64,000 bases of DNA, taken from assembly GCA_963854735.1 (NCBI GenBank), contig OY978103.1, forward strand, positions 558,001 through 622,000, given 5' to 3'. The notes beneath the pieces are model-generated. The model was not told where the DNA came from, did not search any database, and saw only the letters and a program-made list of their open reading frames with translations. The position numbers were made by a program, and so were the translations under genes. Every line of letters starts with the position of its first letter. Position 1 is the first letter of the stretch. Origin of the DNA: Marvania coccoides. Lineage: Eukaryota; Chlorophyta; Trebouxiophyceae; Chlorellales; Chlorellaceae. Positions 11,051 to 22,748 of this stretch are shown here, piece after piece.

Positions 11051-12856
11051 ATGGTGCTCACCCGCAATCAAGAGCGATCGTTGATGCAGCAATACCACGT
11101 TCCGGCTGCTGGGGAGGCCCCCAGCACGCCCCGCACGCCCAAAGAGGTGGTGCTGCCGGACGGGCGGCACCTCAAGCTGAAGTCGGCGCTGAAGGCGCAC
11201 ACCAGGGCGCGGCCGTGGGAGTCGGACGAGGAAGAATATCCTGCGACGGCGGCGACGCCAGTAGGCGAGAAATATTGGTTTGCCGCGTTCTTACCAGTTT
11301 TACTCAAAATCCTTATCCTAGCAGCCGTTAGCCTGTTTTTCTCCCCCTCCCACAGAAAAGACTGAAACACCCAGTTTTTCTACCAAGAATTAACCAAAGG
11401 AAGTTTTATCGTTTTCCCCGCAGGCGCTGGCATCAAGAAGCGCGTGCGCATCCACAGCCGCGACAACATGGTGCACGTGTTCGCGCTCAGCAGGGAGGGC
11501 TCCATGGGCGCCACCGACTCCGAGGAAGAAAGCACCTCACCCCACAGAAGCTCCGCCCGGCGGCGACGCCCCCACCGCCGCCGCAGCGTGCGTAGCGGGC
11601 TGCGGCACGCCGCAGGGGCCATGCGGGCGGGGGTAGCCCTCCTGGGGTGGGCCATTTCCAGCTCCTGGCTCATCTTCCTCATGCGCGACCTCATTCGGTA
11701 CAAGGGGCTGCCGCTGCCGTTCATGCTGCCAGCGGTGAGCCAACTGGGGTGTGCTCTGATGGCCTGGACTTTTGGCGCGCTGAACATGGCGACCATTCGA
11801 CCCTGGACCTGGCGGCAGTTTTCCCGCACCCTGGCCCCCCTCACACTCACCATAGTGGCCTCAATGTGCCTCGGCAACTTTGCCTTCATCGGGCTTACGT
11901 TATCGTTCTTGAACATTTTGAAAGCGATGACCCCGGCGGTGACGCTGCTCATCAGCGCGGGCGCGGGGGTGGAGCCGCTCACCCCCACCGCCTTTTTTGC
12001 GACGCTGCTCATCGCCTACGGAACGGGGGTGGCAACTGAGGAGGAGATGTCCTCGGGGCGGCCCTTCCACTGGGCTTCGTTTCTTTCTTTCTCGCTGAGC
12101 GTGGTGTTTGAGGGGCTGCGGGTGGTGCAGGCGGCCAAGCTCCTGGGCGGCATGAAGAAGCCCTATACCCCGGTGGAGATGCTGGCACACCAGGTGAGCG
12201 ATTTTGGTTAAAATAAAGGATTTTTGTGCTCACACTCTTCATTTTGTTTTATCTCCACGCATGTTTAGCAGCTTTAGCCTTATCATTGGCTATTCATGCG
12301 ATTTGTTCAAATAAGAATAAGACACTAAAATATAAAACTCGTTCTTCTCTTTAAAACATTCGTTAAATCATTTTCCACCCCCCGCTGCAGGGTGTGGCGG
12401 TGTTTTTGTTAACCGCCGCCACGTCGCTGACGCTGGAGCGCCCCGCGCTGGCGGCGTTGACTCGGGATGACGTGATGTCTGCTGTGCCTGATTTGTGTCT
12501 GGTGTGCGTGCTGAGCTTCGTTGTCAACATTTCTTCCTACTACGCCATCAGGCTCACCTCCAGTACCACCTTTAAAGTGGCAGGTAAAGAAATTAAACCA
12601 GAATAGCGGGATTAAACTACTACAACTTTTTATTTCTGTCCTCTTTTAATGAGCTAAATTTCCGTTTTCTGACGGTGGCCCATTTTTTTCCACCTCAGGT
12701 TGTTTCAAGAACGCGGCTGTTGTGTGGGCGGCCACTCTGGGCGGCGACAGCGTTACGCCCATGCAGTGGCAGGGCCTAGCGGTCTCCTCAGCCGGTTTTT
12801 TGCTGTACACCTGGGCAAAGTCGCGCAGAGAAGTAGTCAAAATGAAAACGACATAA
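11051..12856 (+). CDS. TPT/DMT-family transporter (triose-phosphate or nucleotide-sugar type)
   Basis: Exons 11051-11264, 11424-12193, 12391-12583 and 12699-12856 join to about 444 residues. After a hydrophilic, Arg-rich N-terminal region of about 130 residues, the protein has roughly nine to ten hydrophobic segments. The last block (SSTTFKVAG, CFKN, then GFLLYTWAK) matches the C-terminal half of the triose-phosphate/nucleotide-sugar transporter superfamily, in which a conserved Lys-containing loop precedes the last two helices. Such carriers exchange phosphorylated metabolites or nucleotide sugars at Golgi, ER or plastid membranes. Substrate and compartment cannot be assigned. The first intron is phase-consistent only with a GC donor (GCGAGA at 11265), a less certain boundary than the others. 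Confidence 0.78.
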
Positions 12857-13579
12857 ATGCCGTTAAAAATTTTATGACTCATTAACCGACCAAACGTTCC
12901 CCATTTCCCTCGCACCGCGCATTACCTATTTCATTTTATTTATGAGTGCGCTGTGCTTGACCCATGATAATAAATGTTGACGATCTTGAGATATTTGACA
13001 AGCTGTAACCAAGAATTCTGACTTTCTCTCCTTCAGAGCTGAAGGCCGGAAAGAGAAGATTCCGCGGCAGCCACACGAGGTCATTATAAATATAAAGACA
13101 GTTTCTTCATAGATGAAGTCCCTAGTTGCACGTTTCCTGCTGTCTTAGCTGCCGCGTCCTTCGCTGGAGCAGAGGAAATAGGAGAAAAATATATACGAGA
13201 GTGGCGGTAGCAGCAGCGGCGGGCGGAGAATGAACTGTGGGAGGCCCCCCAGTGGGTGTGGCTGGTGGGTTGGCGCCAGCTGGATTTTGAAATGGAGCTG
13301 GTTGAGTTAGAGCGAGCAATGACGGGTTGTTAAGTGAGCTTTGATCATTTGATCTCTGATCAAATGCAACCCATCCTCTTCGATCTTGACTTCCTCACCG
13401 CTCCAGATGACATTGCAACGATTTCGATTGATAGCACAGTTTATTAAAATGCGCAAGGATGCATTGGGTTTGCACAAATCGGTCGCCTGGAGCCTCGCTG
13501 GCAGTTCAAATTGGCTAAAATTTGCGCATTACATACTTTATGAAAGCTTAACAAAAAAAAAACATAGAAACAGATCCCG
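12857..13579. other. Intergenic, possible orphan exon, otherwise unassigned
   Basis: Most of this stretch shows no gene. Two fragments look mildly coding on the plus strand. An open frame at about 13211-13333 reads as acidic sequence rich in Trp and Leu, ending in ELERAMTGC. A 27-codon ATG frame runs from 13364 to 13447. I could not join either to a convincing first exon or family. They may be a small spliced gene or chance frames. Confidence 0.25.
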
Positions 13580-14164
13580 ATGGCTAAAAGCAAAGCGACG
13601 GCAGCACCAAAGAAGCAGGCAGCAGCCCCTTCTCGTCCTCCTCCCGTTCTCCTATCAGAGAGGAGGCGTTTGGTGTTCAAAGCCTTGATAGCTGTGGCCT
13701 TCATGATGACGGTCATTGGAGGCGCGGGCCTCTTGGTCCTGACAGGTGAGAGCCAAAGCCAAATCTTTCAATCACCTGTTGCCCTAGCTCGCATTTCCGC
13801 TACAAAACTTCTCTTTTTTTAGTTCATAGACACCTCGCGACATTGTTTTATTTTTTGCAGACGAAAAAGAGCGGCAGTATGCGATTTCTAGCACACAATT
13901 TGCCGACCATTGGAGGTGGTTGACAGGCGGGTCATTTTCCCTCAATTTACACTCTTTTTTCATCGCTGCCTCTTCTGTTTCAATAATCGCACCATGTCCC
14001 TCACCCTTACTTCCTTATCTCCCGTCTTTCATACTCCAGGCAAGAATCCAATGTTCACTTCGGCCTTTTTCAACGGCGGCCTTCTCTTCGGCATCCACTT
14101 CCTCAAAAAGATCGCGGACGACAACAAAGCGCGCGAGGAGGCAGCCAAACAGAAAAAGAACTAG
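13580..14164 (+). CDS. Small single-pass membrane protein, unknown function
   Basis: Three exons (13580-13745, 13861-13926, 14040-14164) give about 118 residues. A basic, Pro/Ala-rich N-terminus is followed by one strong hydrophobic helix (ALIAVAFMMTVIGGAGLLVL, residues about 35-55). A short charged loop follows, then a second weaker hydrophobic patch (FFNGGLLFGIHFL) and a Lys-rich tail. The topology resembles small ER or mitochondrial membrane subunits, but I do not recognise the family. The second intron needs a GC donor (GCGGGT at 13927) for phase continuity. Confidence 0.6.
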
Positions 14165-14398
14165 AAACTGCGAACAAAACCCAACCAAAAAGAGGGCCGA
14201 CGGTGCTATGACTGCCTTTCGTGAAATCTTGCTACTCGTTCAATTTTCAACTGTTTCACAACCTGACATGTGATTACATTCAACATTCAGTAGAGTCATT
14301 TTCAACCCGCTATAGTCATCAGTCGAGCAACATAAAAACACAAAATAATGGGGGTGTATCTGGAGAGACAATTCTTTCTTTTTCAAGTTCCGTCAAAT

Positions 14399-17033
14399 TT
14401 AAACATCGATGCCAGAGAGCTCTCCCTGCGCGCGCTTCAGCATGTCCAGTTTCATCGTGAGCGCCTCGCGGCGCTTGGCGACCGCGTCGTCCTCGCCCAG
14501 CAGCCGCTTCAGGCTCTGCTCCGCCTGCCCAGCCACAGTCGCCTGCGAGAAACGAGGTTAAAAGATGGGAAGGGAAGGAGATAAAAGACAGAAAATTGAA
14601 GATTAAACAATTAAACAAACGCATCATAAACAAAATAAGGTGATTAAATGTAGTTAGAAACAGGGTGCCGAATGGCCTAGAAAGTGAGAAGGAAACAAAC
14701 AAAAATAAACTTATTTGCAGAGAACGCGATTTTTTTCTTTAAGATTACCTGCAGCGTCTCCAGCAGCCGCTCCTTTGCGGGCAGCACCATGCAGTGCACG
14801 ATGGCCTTGGGCACGGTCTGGCTCATCTGCGTGCAGATCTCCCGCACGTATCCCGACACCTGGTTGATGATTCGCTTGTAGTGCCTTTCTTCCACAGAAC
14901 CCTCAGGCTCCTCAGTCACGGGGCGACCGTCCATGGTGTACATGACCTTGCCGTCGGGCATGCGGCCCATCTGGATGGTGCGGAAGTACTCAGCGGTGAT
15001 GTAGCCACGCTCCATCTCAACCATAACACCGACCTGAAGAAAGAAAGACAGAAGAAAAAAATGAGAGTGAGAGGACGCGGTGAGAAGGAGGGAATTGGTT
15101 TGTTTATGATGGGGAGAAGAGAGATGAAATAAAAAGAAAAGAAAAAAAGGAGACAAGCGGCCCAAAAAGTAAAATAAAAACATAGTGCTCATTTCTGTGG
15201 GGAGAGAGATTAAACTGCAGAAAATACCAATTTCAACTCAGAAATTAAAATCAACGACACGTCTTCCTTTCTTTTCTGCTCACCATGTGGCGCGTCTCCT
15301 CCTTGAACTTATCCAGCGCCGAGTAGGCCGCCGTGACGAGCTCCCGCTTCAGCGAGGGGTACCGCTTCAGCATGCGCAGGTCGTCGGAGTTGGCAATGTT
15401 GTCCACCATGCGGCGCAGGAGCACGTACACCTCCTCCACGCTCTTTTCGCTGGGGTCACGAAGGTAGCCTAGGGCCTCCTCCAACAGCCGCCTGTAGCCC
15501 GCCTCGGGCGCCACCAAGTGCGGCTGGATGCCGTCCGCCTCCTCGATCACCCGCTTCACGTAGTTGACCTCCAGAATCTTCTTAAACGGCTGCTTCTCGA
15601 TGGCGTCAGGCAGTCGCTTCTCAAACACGGTCAAAATCAGCTCGCCGCCGCCCTTGCCGCCGTCAATAAGCTTGCCGAACGCGGTCTCGAACTTGCGCGC
15701 CAGCGTGAGCACCGCGTGAACCATTTCTCCTCGCCCGGCGGCAGCGGGGCCGCCCATTGCCTCCAGCTCCTTGTTGAGATCCATGATGGATTTGTTGAGG
15801 AAGCCGGAGATGTTGGGCAGCTGGCGCCGCACGGAGGCGATGAGCTTGTCGGACAGATCGTACGACAGGTGCTCAGTGCCGACGTTGCGAAGGCCGGCGT
15901 AGTCAGAGGTGGAGAAAAATTCCATCTCCTTGTGGCGGGCGGCCATCATGTCCACGCGGTTGTCGATGTCGCGCTGCCCGCGGTTGACCACGCCGATCCA
16001 GCCGTTGCGCAGTGTGTAGGTGAGCCCTTCCAGCACGTCGCGGCAGTTGGTTCCGGGGTCCTGATAATAGCAAAGAAAGAGGGTTAAGAAAGGAAGGAGG
16101 GCTAGGAATGAAAGAAGAAAGTCCAGATATGATGTTTGTGCAGATGCAATAAAAAGCCGTTGAGTGTGAGGCAATTAATTTGCGAAAAAAAATAAAAAAA
16201 TAAAAAAAGTAAAAAGTGAAACAGCGGCAACAATAGCACGAAAGCTGGTGTTTCCCCCTTTCTCACCATGATGTCGATCTTGGTGAGCACGCCCACGGTG
16301 CGCTCGCCGGTGGGATCCACCTCGCGCGCCAGGCGCAGCGCGTCAGAGGTGGCCAGATCTGCATTAGCGGGCGTCACAGCCAAAATGATAACGTTTTCGT
16401 GCTTTACGTAGTCCCGAGCCATGTTTTCCAGCTCCACCACGATGCTCTTGGGCTGGCCGTCGATGGGAACCTTGGTCAGACCTGAAAAAGTACTCGAAAT
16501 TTGGCTTAAATGGGTGAAATTGACTCTACAAAATTAGGCCCAAATGGGGGGGTTCAGAGAGAAAAAATGAAGCGCTGACCTGGCATATCCACCATGGAGA
16601 GGCCTGGCAGCTTGGGAGAGACGATCCGCAGGGTCATGGGCACGGGCGACACGATTGTGCCCCGCTTTTTGGTGTGCCGCATCGTCTCCTCCTCAATCTC
16701 CTTTCTAATGGCCTCAAAGTCATAGAACTTCTGCCCGGGCAGGTGCCCGAACTCTCCGTACTCCTGCGCGTCCGGGTCGGTCGCGGTTTCCAGCTGCAGC
16801 TCCAGAGGGCGGCGGGTGACGATGCCGATGCCTCGGGGCAGGAAATCGCGGCCCACGACGGCTTCCAGCACCGAAGACTTGCCGGAGGACTGCCCGCCGA
16901 CTACCACGATCTTGGGGAGTTGCCGCGCGAGCGAGGGGAGGCCCCCGCCTCGCTGTTCATCTCCCACTTGAGTGTCGCCGGCGAGCGCAGCGATCTGCGA
17001 CACGCGGTTGACCGCCTTCAGGACCGAGTCCAT
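14399..17033 (-). CDS. DRP1: Dynamin-related protein, plant DRP1 type
   Basis: Five minus-strand exons (17033-16580, 16481-16267, 16060-15284, 15033-14749, 14542-14399) give about 624 residues, close to plant DRP1 (about 610). The GTPase domain has the P-loop GGQSSGKSS, a switch-I threonine region ([10 protein letters not shown]), DMPG (G3) and LTKID (G4). The stalk includes the family blocks [13 protein letters not shown] and [16 protein letters not shown]. The protein ends in a GED ([15 protein letters not shown]...) and, as in DRP1, has no PH or proline-rich domain. DRP1 proteins act in membrane scission, cell-plate formation and endocytosis. A splice acceptor just upstream of the ATG (CTACAG near 17063) suggests a 5' UTR intron. 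All coding introns are GT-AG. Confidence 0.94.
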
Positions 17034-18620
17034 GCTCAAGCGGTGTGTGTTTCCGAGCTGTAGGAAGGGGGGAGGGGGGGGGGAGAGGGGGGATGGCTGA
17101 GGTTGGAACACCAAGGGAGGTTGAATTTTCATGTTCAACGCCCGAAGACAGCGTGAGCCCTGGTTGAAGGGGGCGCATCACGGGCCCAGGTGTGAAATAA
17201 TACAAAGGAGCGCGGCTGGCGTGCGGTCAAGGATCGGCGCTATCGATGACTTTGAAAAAGTAGAGGGGGCACTTGAAAAAATAAGTGCGTCCTCTAACTG
17301 GCCTGATCGCCAGTCCAGACGCTCCACCACCGATTCCCGAACCAAGGCTCACCTGAGTTAAAGCCAAATACGCAGCTCTGCTCCGTCAGTCCTCGTTCAA
17401 TCAAACAATCGCGAATTCGCTGCTCGCAATTTATTTTTAAGAGTTGTCGCGCTCTTCGGATAGTCAATAAAGGTATATAAAATATAGTGTAGTGATCAGC
17501 GAGTTTTCAGACGGTTTATTTTTTCACACGCTCGAGGAGAACTGGGCGCCATTTTTTTCATTCAATTTCCAATTTACAAGTGCCCTTCTGGGCTGGGACA
17601 GCCTATTATTTCAGCTTGTATGTGGATTGCGGGACGCGCTGCCCTCCCATGCAGTCTAAGCTGCTCCAGCGCTGCTCATTGAAGCCCGTAATGGCAAGCT
17701 TTCAGCTAAGCAGCCCACCGCCAAATCTAGAAAGCAGCTGCTTGGAGGAGGCCTGCACGATACAGGCACATGCGCCTTCTTCTACCCTTTACTTCCTTGT
17801 TTATCGATTTATCGCCAGATGCATGGAACTTTTGGCGTTTCCTCTGAGAGGGAGTAATGATGTACACGCGCAAGCTTTGTCCCCAACAATAAGAACTAGC
17901 AAAATAATGAAGTTCAAAATATTCTTAGGAGCAGTGTGCACCCTGGCAATTGGAAAGCGGCAGTGTTATTCCTCCTTTTCCCCGGAGCGCCACGGCGTCC
18001 AAAATCCAAAGTTACATACAAAGAGAGTTTAGAATCCACACGGGAACAGAGGCCGCACAGCAGAGAATCTTGCTTGTTTAAATCATAAACTCTATGTCTG
18101 TTTGTTTTTTGCCAGCCCCACAACGCTGGGAATTGTGGCAATGACGCCATTTACAATTCTACTTTTTGTTGCCTGGGGATAGCAGGGCTAAAATGTGTTT
18201 CGTTTGGGGGGGAGTTCATCGTAAGGAGACTGGTGGTGGGTGGGCATTGCAGCGGAGCGGTTGATTTGTCCAGTGGACTCAAGGTCTCCTGAATGTCCTC
18301 TATGTAAAAGAATGGCGCTTGCAATTGGGCAATTTTCGTCCTTAAGCTAGACTACGATGAACTAAGAAGAAGAGGGAATGCCAAGTTTTGCCAGTCAAGA
18401 TATTTTTTGACGTTTGAAAAAAAAGTAAAGCGCAAGTTTTTTTTTCTGTTTCCACCCTGTATCCGCATAGCCAAATAAAATATTAATTGAATTAGTAAAG
18501 AAATCAACACGCCAGAAACAGCCCAAATTTAAAAAGCTTCATCGCCCCGAAACCAAATTTTGTTTTGGCCCGCTCTCTATCTAAGATCTTGGGAAAGGGA
18601 TATCGGGAGCCGGAAAAGAT
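17034..18620. other. Long divergent intergenic region, nothing assigned
   Basis: About 1.6 kb lies between the divergent DRP1 and thylakoid TPR genes. The first part probably includes the DRP1 5' UTR, with a likely UTR intron, and promoters for both genes. A TATA-like TATATAAAAT lies near 17473. The region around 17580-18030 has higher GC content but no frame I can relate to a protein. It may hide a non-coding RNA or a decayed sequence. Confidence 0.35.
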
Positions 18621-19462
18621 ATGATGCCACCCCTCGCCATCTCCCCGGCCATCCCTCAGCTCACCAGCCTTTCGATTTTGCAAGTGCATCTTCCTCGCCC
18701 ACCCCCCATTGTTCGCGCAGTGGCTGAGAACGTTTATAAAATATGTTCATGCAGCATCATAGCGTGCGCTTTACTCGCGCAGCCAGCTGCAGCCAGCATT
18801 CTGGGTCCCCCGCCGTCAGCTCGAGAGCAGCAGCTGAAAGCTCTGCAGCAGCTGGGGGTGGCCATGCGGCAGCCTGAGCGCGTCGAAGAAGAGTCGGTCA
18901 AGGTGAAAATTGAGCGCGTGACGGCGCTTATGAACGAAGCAGCGGAAGCGGCAGAGACCGGGGACTGGCCAACAACCCTCCGCTCCTATTCAGACATAGT
19001 GGAAAGGTACATTACATCTTGTAAAATACCGAAATGTGTCGTGCCCCCCCCCCCCCCCCCGAAAATCACAGCCCCTGAATTTTTGCTTCATTTTCAATGT
19101 GTTTTAATTTCTTTCACGCCCGTAAAACATTTTTAACTCCTCGCTGCTGCAGGTATTCAGATCTTGCGCTGGCGGAGCGCGCGCGGGTGGCCAGGGCACT
19201 GGTGCTGTACCAAGTGGGGCGCCCCAACGACGCGCTGCTGCAGCTGGAAGGCGAGGAGGTGACGCTGAGGGGATCGGCCGAAGTCCACGCTGCACTGGCG
19301 GTGATGTTTTACGACAAAGGGCGGCCGCTGGCGGCGGAGCAGCAGTGGACAGTGGCCACCGAGTTTGACTCGCGGTACTCTGATCCGCAATGGGTTGCGA
19401 GGGAGAGGCGGTGGCCGCCGCTGCTGGTGGCGGCGCTGGAGCGATTTTTGACGCTGAGTTGA
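18621..19462 (+). CDS. Thylakoid-lumen TPR-like protein
   Basis: Two exons (18621-19006, 19153-19462) give about 231 residues. The N-terminal 60 residues look like a bipartite plastid presequence. A hydroxylated, Pro-rich part is followed by a hydrophobic lumenal-transfer segment (IIACALLAQPAAAS) with an AxA-like cleavage site. The mature part has TPR-like helical pairs and ends in WVARERRWPPLLV, which resembles the end of plant chloroplast TPR proteins such as the Arabidopsis At1g78915 type (recalled, not searched). The molecular role in the lumen is not established. The intron is GT-AG and carries a C16 tract near 19044. Confidence 0.72.
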
Positions 19463-19838
19463 TCATGGCGATAGATGCTTTTTATTTTCCTTACATTGCG
19501 TGCGTTGGTGCATCGAAATTTGATTGTAAAATTGGCATGCATGGGTAGTCATGAAGAACAACGGGCCGGAAATTGACATGGCACAAATATTGGGAGAGGG
19601 TATAAAGCGTCAACCCAAGGTCACTAGCTCTTGATTTGAACAAAAATAACGCGTTGGTGCGATGGCGGAAATCCAATTCCTCTCATCGATCGAGACATGA
19701 CTGCTTCTACTCAGCTTCGACTACTTTCCACCTGCATGCTCTTTATAAACGCCGCCATCCTGGTGTTCTCTAGATTAAATTGGTTTTTACAACTTTTTCA
19801 CGTTTCTTCAGCATTCACATCGATCTAACACTCCCGCG
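19463..19838. other. Intergenic, promoter of the Cys-rich peptide gene
   Basis: No coding frame is seen. TATA-like sequences occur at about 19600 (GTATAAAG) and 19741 (TTTATAAACG). The second lies about 100 bases before the ATG at 19839 and is a plausible core promoter element. Confidence 0.35.
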
Positions 19839-20287
19839 ATGAAGGCCTTCCTGCGCTTCTTCCTGCTCGCCATCATGGCGATGCTGCTGGTCGGCAGGCG
19901 CGTTTTCCTTTTTCATTGCTTCTTCGGCCCCTGCAGTGCCTTTGGAGGGGGTTCTATATGGCTCCAAAGCCCTCCAATACGCCTAGAACTATTCTTGCTA
20001 ACCCCCCCCTCCCCCTTTCATCATTCCTTCATTGTTTACAGCGCCCGCTCGGCGAGGTGCGGCTCCCCCCCTAATTGCAAGGCTGGATGCACCCTGGTGT
20101 GTCCAGGCAACTCTCAGACATCTGCTAACTGCTTCTGCCAGCCGCCTGGTACGTCAAACCTTAAAGAAATGAAATGCCGTGGAAGAAAATAACCTGCCTT
20201 TCACACATTTCCCCCATTTGTGCAGAGCGTGGAGGCGGAAACGGACGCAAGCTGCAGGAGACGGTCGAGAAGCTGCTCTACAACTGA
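19839..20287 (+). CDS. Small six-cysteine secreted peptide
   Basis: Three exons (19839-19897, 20042-20148, 20226-20287) give about 75 residues. The first 20 or so form a clear signal peptide (MKAFLRFFLLAIMAMLLVG). The mature part has six Cys in about 30 residues, with spacing C-x6-C-x3-C-x3-C-x9-C-x-C, followed by a charged helical tail with no Cys. This resembles small disulfide-rich extracellular peptides in general, but I do not recognise a family. The first intron needs a GC donor (GCGCGT at 19898) to stay in phase. The other is GT-AG. Confidence 0.62.
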
Positions 20288-20949
20288 GGCGTGAAAGAAG
20301 TTGAATGAAAAAAGGCGCCCATGTGCATCATTTTTAGCGTCTGTTGTCATTTGTCGTGACTACATATTTTTGCCAGCTATTGCATTTCGTGATTTTAGAC
20401 AGCGTGTAACATTTAGTAGGTGATTCGGTGAACAAAACAGTCTCAGAGATTTAGCACTCACGAAAACAGCGCCATGTCTGCCCTCGGCGTTCAAAATTTG
20501 CTGTACAGCTCTCAGACAAACAGCGCCGCAACACCAGCACTCCTCATTCGACAACACTCTTTTCATTAGTTCATGCAATGCTCTTCTACACAGCTCTTTG
20601 CCCCGACTCCAGCTTCCCAGTCATGATTGGTAGCTAATTAAGTTAACATAGGCGGCGTTCTGTTAAGCTCCTCTCTCCTCTCATTTTTTTTGTTTTTTTA
20701 AGGCATCGCTTGCACTGTCGGTGACGCAGACTGAGTCTGAGAATCTGCTTTACTCTTCCGCTTTCCTAACCGCGTATTTCTTCACATTATTGCATTTAGA
20801 TAATACCTTACTAAATTTTATAACAATCTGAAACAGCTTCACAGGTTTAACAGGTTCACATTGCTCCCTAACTCAGAAAACCTAAATTTTCACCGCTCGC
20901 TCTAGCAGCCCAAATCATTAGAAATATTGCTCTAAAAAATAACCAACCA
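20288..20949. other. Convergent intergenic, nothing seen
   Basis: AT-rich spacer between the Cys-rich peptide gene and the downstream ankyrin gene, with no supported coding frame. Confidence 0.4.
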
Positions 20950-21843
20950 TCAATCAGCGATGCCCACTTGCAGCATCCACATGCGCAGCTTCTCCTCTAT
21001 CCACGGCATGCGGCGGTGCAGGCACAGCAGCGTCGTCCTTACCCGATGCTTTGCGCCCTCTTCCAGCCTGGCAAACAGCTGAGGCAGGTGCTCGGGGTGG
21101 CGCCACCACACGTCTAACAGGGCCTGGTCAAGCCCAGGGCAGGGTTTTGGAAGCTTGGAGTAACGGCGGTACCCAGCAGCAGCCAAAGCGGGGCCAGCGA
21201 TCCACGGCAAAAGCTCGCCGTCCCACTCAAAATCTGCTCCAGATTGAATCAGCAATGCAGCCACAGCAACATGCCCCTCTCTTGCAGCGTAGTACAGAGG
21301 AGACCGCCTGGAATTGTCATTGGCGTTTTGAATATTTGCTCCGGCTTGTAACAGAGCAGCTACCATGTCCAAACAGCCATGAAGGGCGGCGTAGGTCAGC
21401 GGGGTGCTGCCATCTCTCGATTTGGCGTCTGCTTTCGCCCCTGCGGCCACAAGAAGGTCCACCACTTCGGCATGACATGCGTACGCCGCCAAGTGCAGCG
21501 GGGTTGAATCTGCAGAGGTTCTCGCGTTAGGATCAGCTCCAGCGGCAAGCAGCGCATTCATAGCATCCAGAGCACCTCGGTTCGCTGCGATATGAAGGGC
21601 GGTGTACCCATTAGCGTCCTTTGCCTCCAAATTTGCACCCGCCGCGAGAAGTTTTGCCACGATGGAGGCGTGGCCTGCCTCAGAAGCGTAGTGCAAGGCT
21701 GTGCGCGGGATTAATTCTTGAGATGGAGCGTCCAGGTCGATGGAATTCGAGCTCAGCAGCTCTTCCACTTTGTCCAAGGCACCAGCAACGGCCGCCCAGT
21801 GGAGCGCATTCAAGCGGCCAGGAGACGCAATAGCTCCATTCAT
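20950..21843 (-). CDS. Single-exon ankyrin-repeat protein
   Basis: An uninterrupted 297-residue minus-strand frame. Residues about 10-205 form six ankyrin repeats with canonical TALHYA/TPLHLAA starts and GA(D/N) turns. The C-terminal 80 residues are helical, rich in Leu, Trp and Arg, and not ankyrin-like (HPEHLPQLFARLEEG, then MPWIEEKLRMWML). It probably acts as a protein-interaction scaffold. No intron and no targeting signal are seen. It is a separate gene from the five-exon ankyrin protein at 8.5-10.3 kb, and the two do not share end sequences. Confidence 0.87.
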   Translation of the reverse strand: MNGAIASPGRLNALHWAAVAGALDKVEELLSSNSIDLDAPSQELIPRTALHYASEAGHASIVAKLLAAGANLEAKDANGYTALHIAANRGALDAMNALLAAGADPNARTSADSTPLHLAAYACHAEVVDLLVAAGAKADAKSRDGSTPLTYAALHGCLDMVAALLQAGANIQNANDNSRRSPLYYAAREGHVAVAALLIQSGADFEWDGELLPWIAGPALAAAGYRRYSKLPKPCPGLDQALLDVWWRHPEHLPQLFARLEEGAKHRVRTTLLCLHRRMPWIEEKLRMWMLQVGIAD

Positions 21844-22396
21844 TGCAAATATTTAAGTTATTTACTGATTTGGGTTTGAAATTTGAGGCGTTGTAAAGGT
21901 CTGAACAACGGGTCTTTCAAAAAGATATTTAAGAGTTCAGTTTTTGAATTTTAGTGTTGCGGAAAATGAATTTGCTGGGCGTAGCGTTAAATAGCTTGTT
22001 TAAATGACATTATGTAATTGCAAAATTCTATTTTGTAGCTCGCAATGCGCTATGGCTATTTAAAATCCTCCATGCAAGAAAGTTTTTTTTTTTGAAACAA
22101 AACAACCTGCCAGGCTGCTATTTTGGAGCCTCGCCACATCTTCACAGCGGCGAAAATCAAGCGTCGCGTCTCATGTCAACAAAATTATGCAGGGTGGGAG
22201 CTGCTGTTGCTGCTGCTGGCCAGCGGGAACGTGCAGATTATCTCTCAAGGAAATTTGCGGCTTACAACAGGTCTAAATCAACTCGACACAAAATTAAAAT
22301 CTTGTTTCCACTAAGAATACAGTTTTCCTTCTTCAAACGTTTTGTAAAAACAAAGCTGTCAGTCGGGTTTTCTATAACAAAAACATCCCGGCCGCC
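21844..22396. other. Intergenic, nothing assigned
   Basis: Upstream of the ankyrin gene and downstream of the Tudor-like gene, both on the minus strand. There is a T-run near 22083. A plus-strand frame here has no ATG-initiated, family-like protein. Confidence 0.35.
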
Positions 22397-22748
22397 CTAC
22401 TCCTTGACGTGCACCTTCTGCACCGCAGAAGGGTTGTGCTTGGCCTCGTGCAGGTCTCCCTCGGGGTCGGCCTTAGTGTGGTACTCGAACACAATCTTGG
22501 GCGGGTGTGGGGTCTCCTCTTCCGTCATGAGTATGGCCTTGATCTTGCCGGTGTGGTGCTGGTGGTCCTTGACGGTGTCGCCGACCTTCAGCTCCTTCTT
22601 CTGCGCAATGAAAAAGTTTAGAAGACCCAGCAAGACTTTATAAGAGGCAGCGGGAGGAGAGAAAACAGCGGCAAAGGCCTGAGAGCAACAAAAATAAAAA
22701 CAGGTGCAAGACACGCACCTGCAGGATTTTCATCTCTTCCTCGTTCAT
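22397..22748 (-). CDS. Small Tudor-like protein, possibly HVA1 (hypervirulence-associated) family
   Basis: Two exons, 22748-22719 and 22600-22397, give 77 residues. The opening is MNEEEMKILQ, then LKVGDTVKDHQHHTGKI and a beta-rich core ending in a PSAVQKVHVKE tail. The KVGD(T)V start followed by a G(K)I strand and a basic finishing strand fits the small HVA1/DUF2945 Tudor-like fold found in fungi, algae and bacteria. The match is by eye and tentative. Cellular role unknown. The intron is GT-AG. Confidence 0.6.

Noticed and set aside
17580..18032. 150-codon plus-strand frame in the long intergenic region
   Set aside because: Its composition is not protein-like, it has no recognisable motif, and it has no splice or promoter context.
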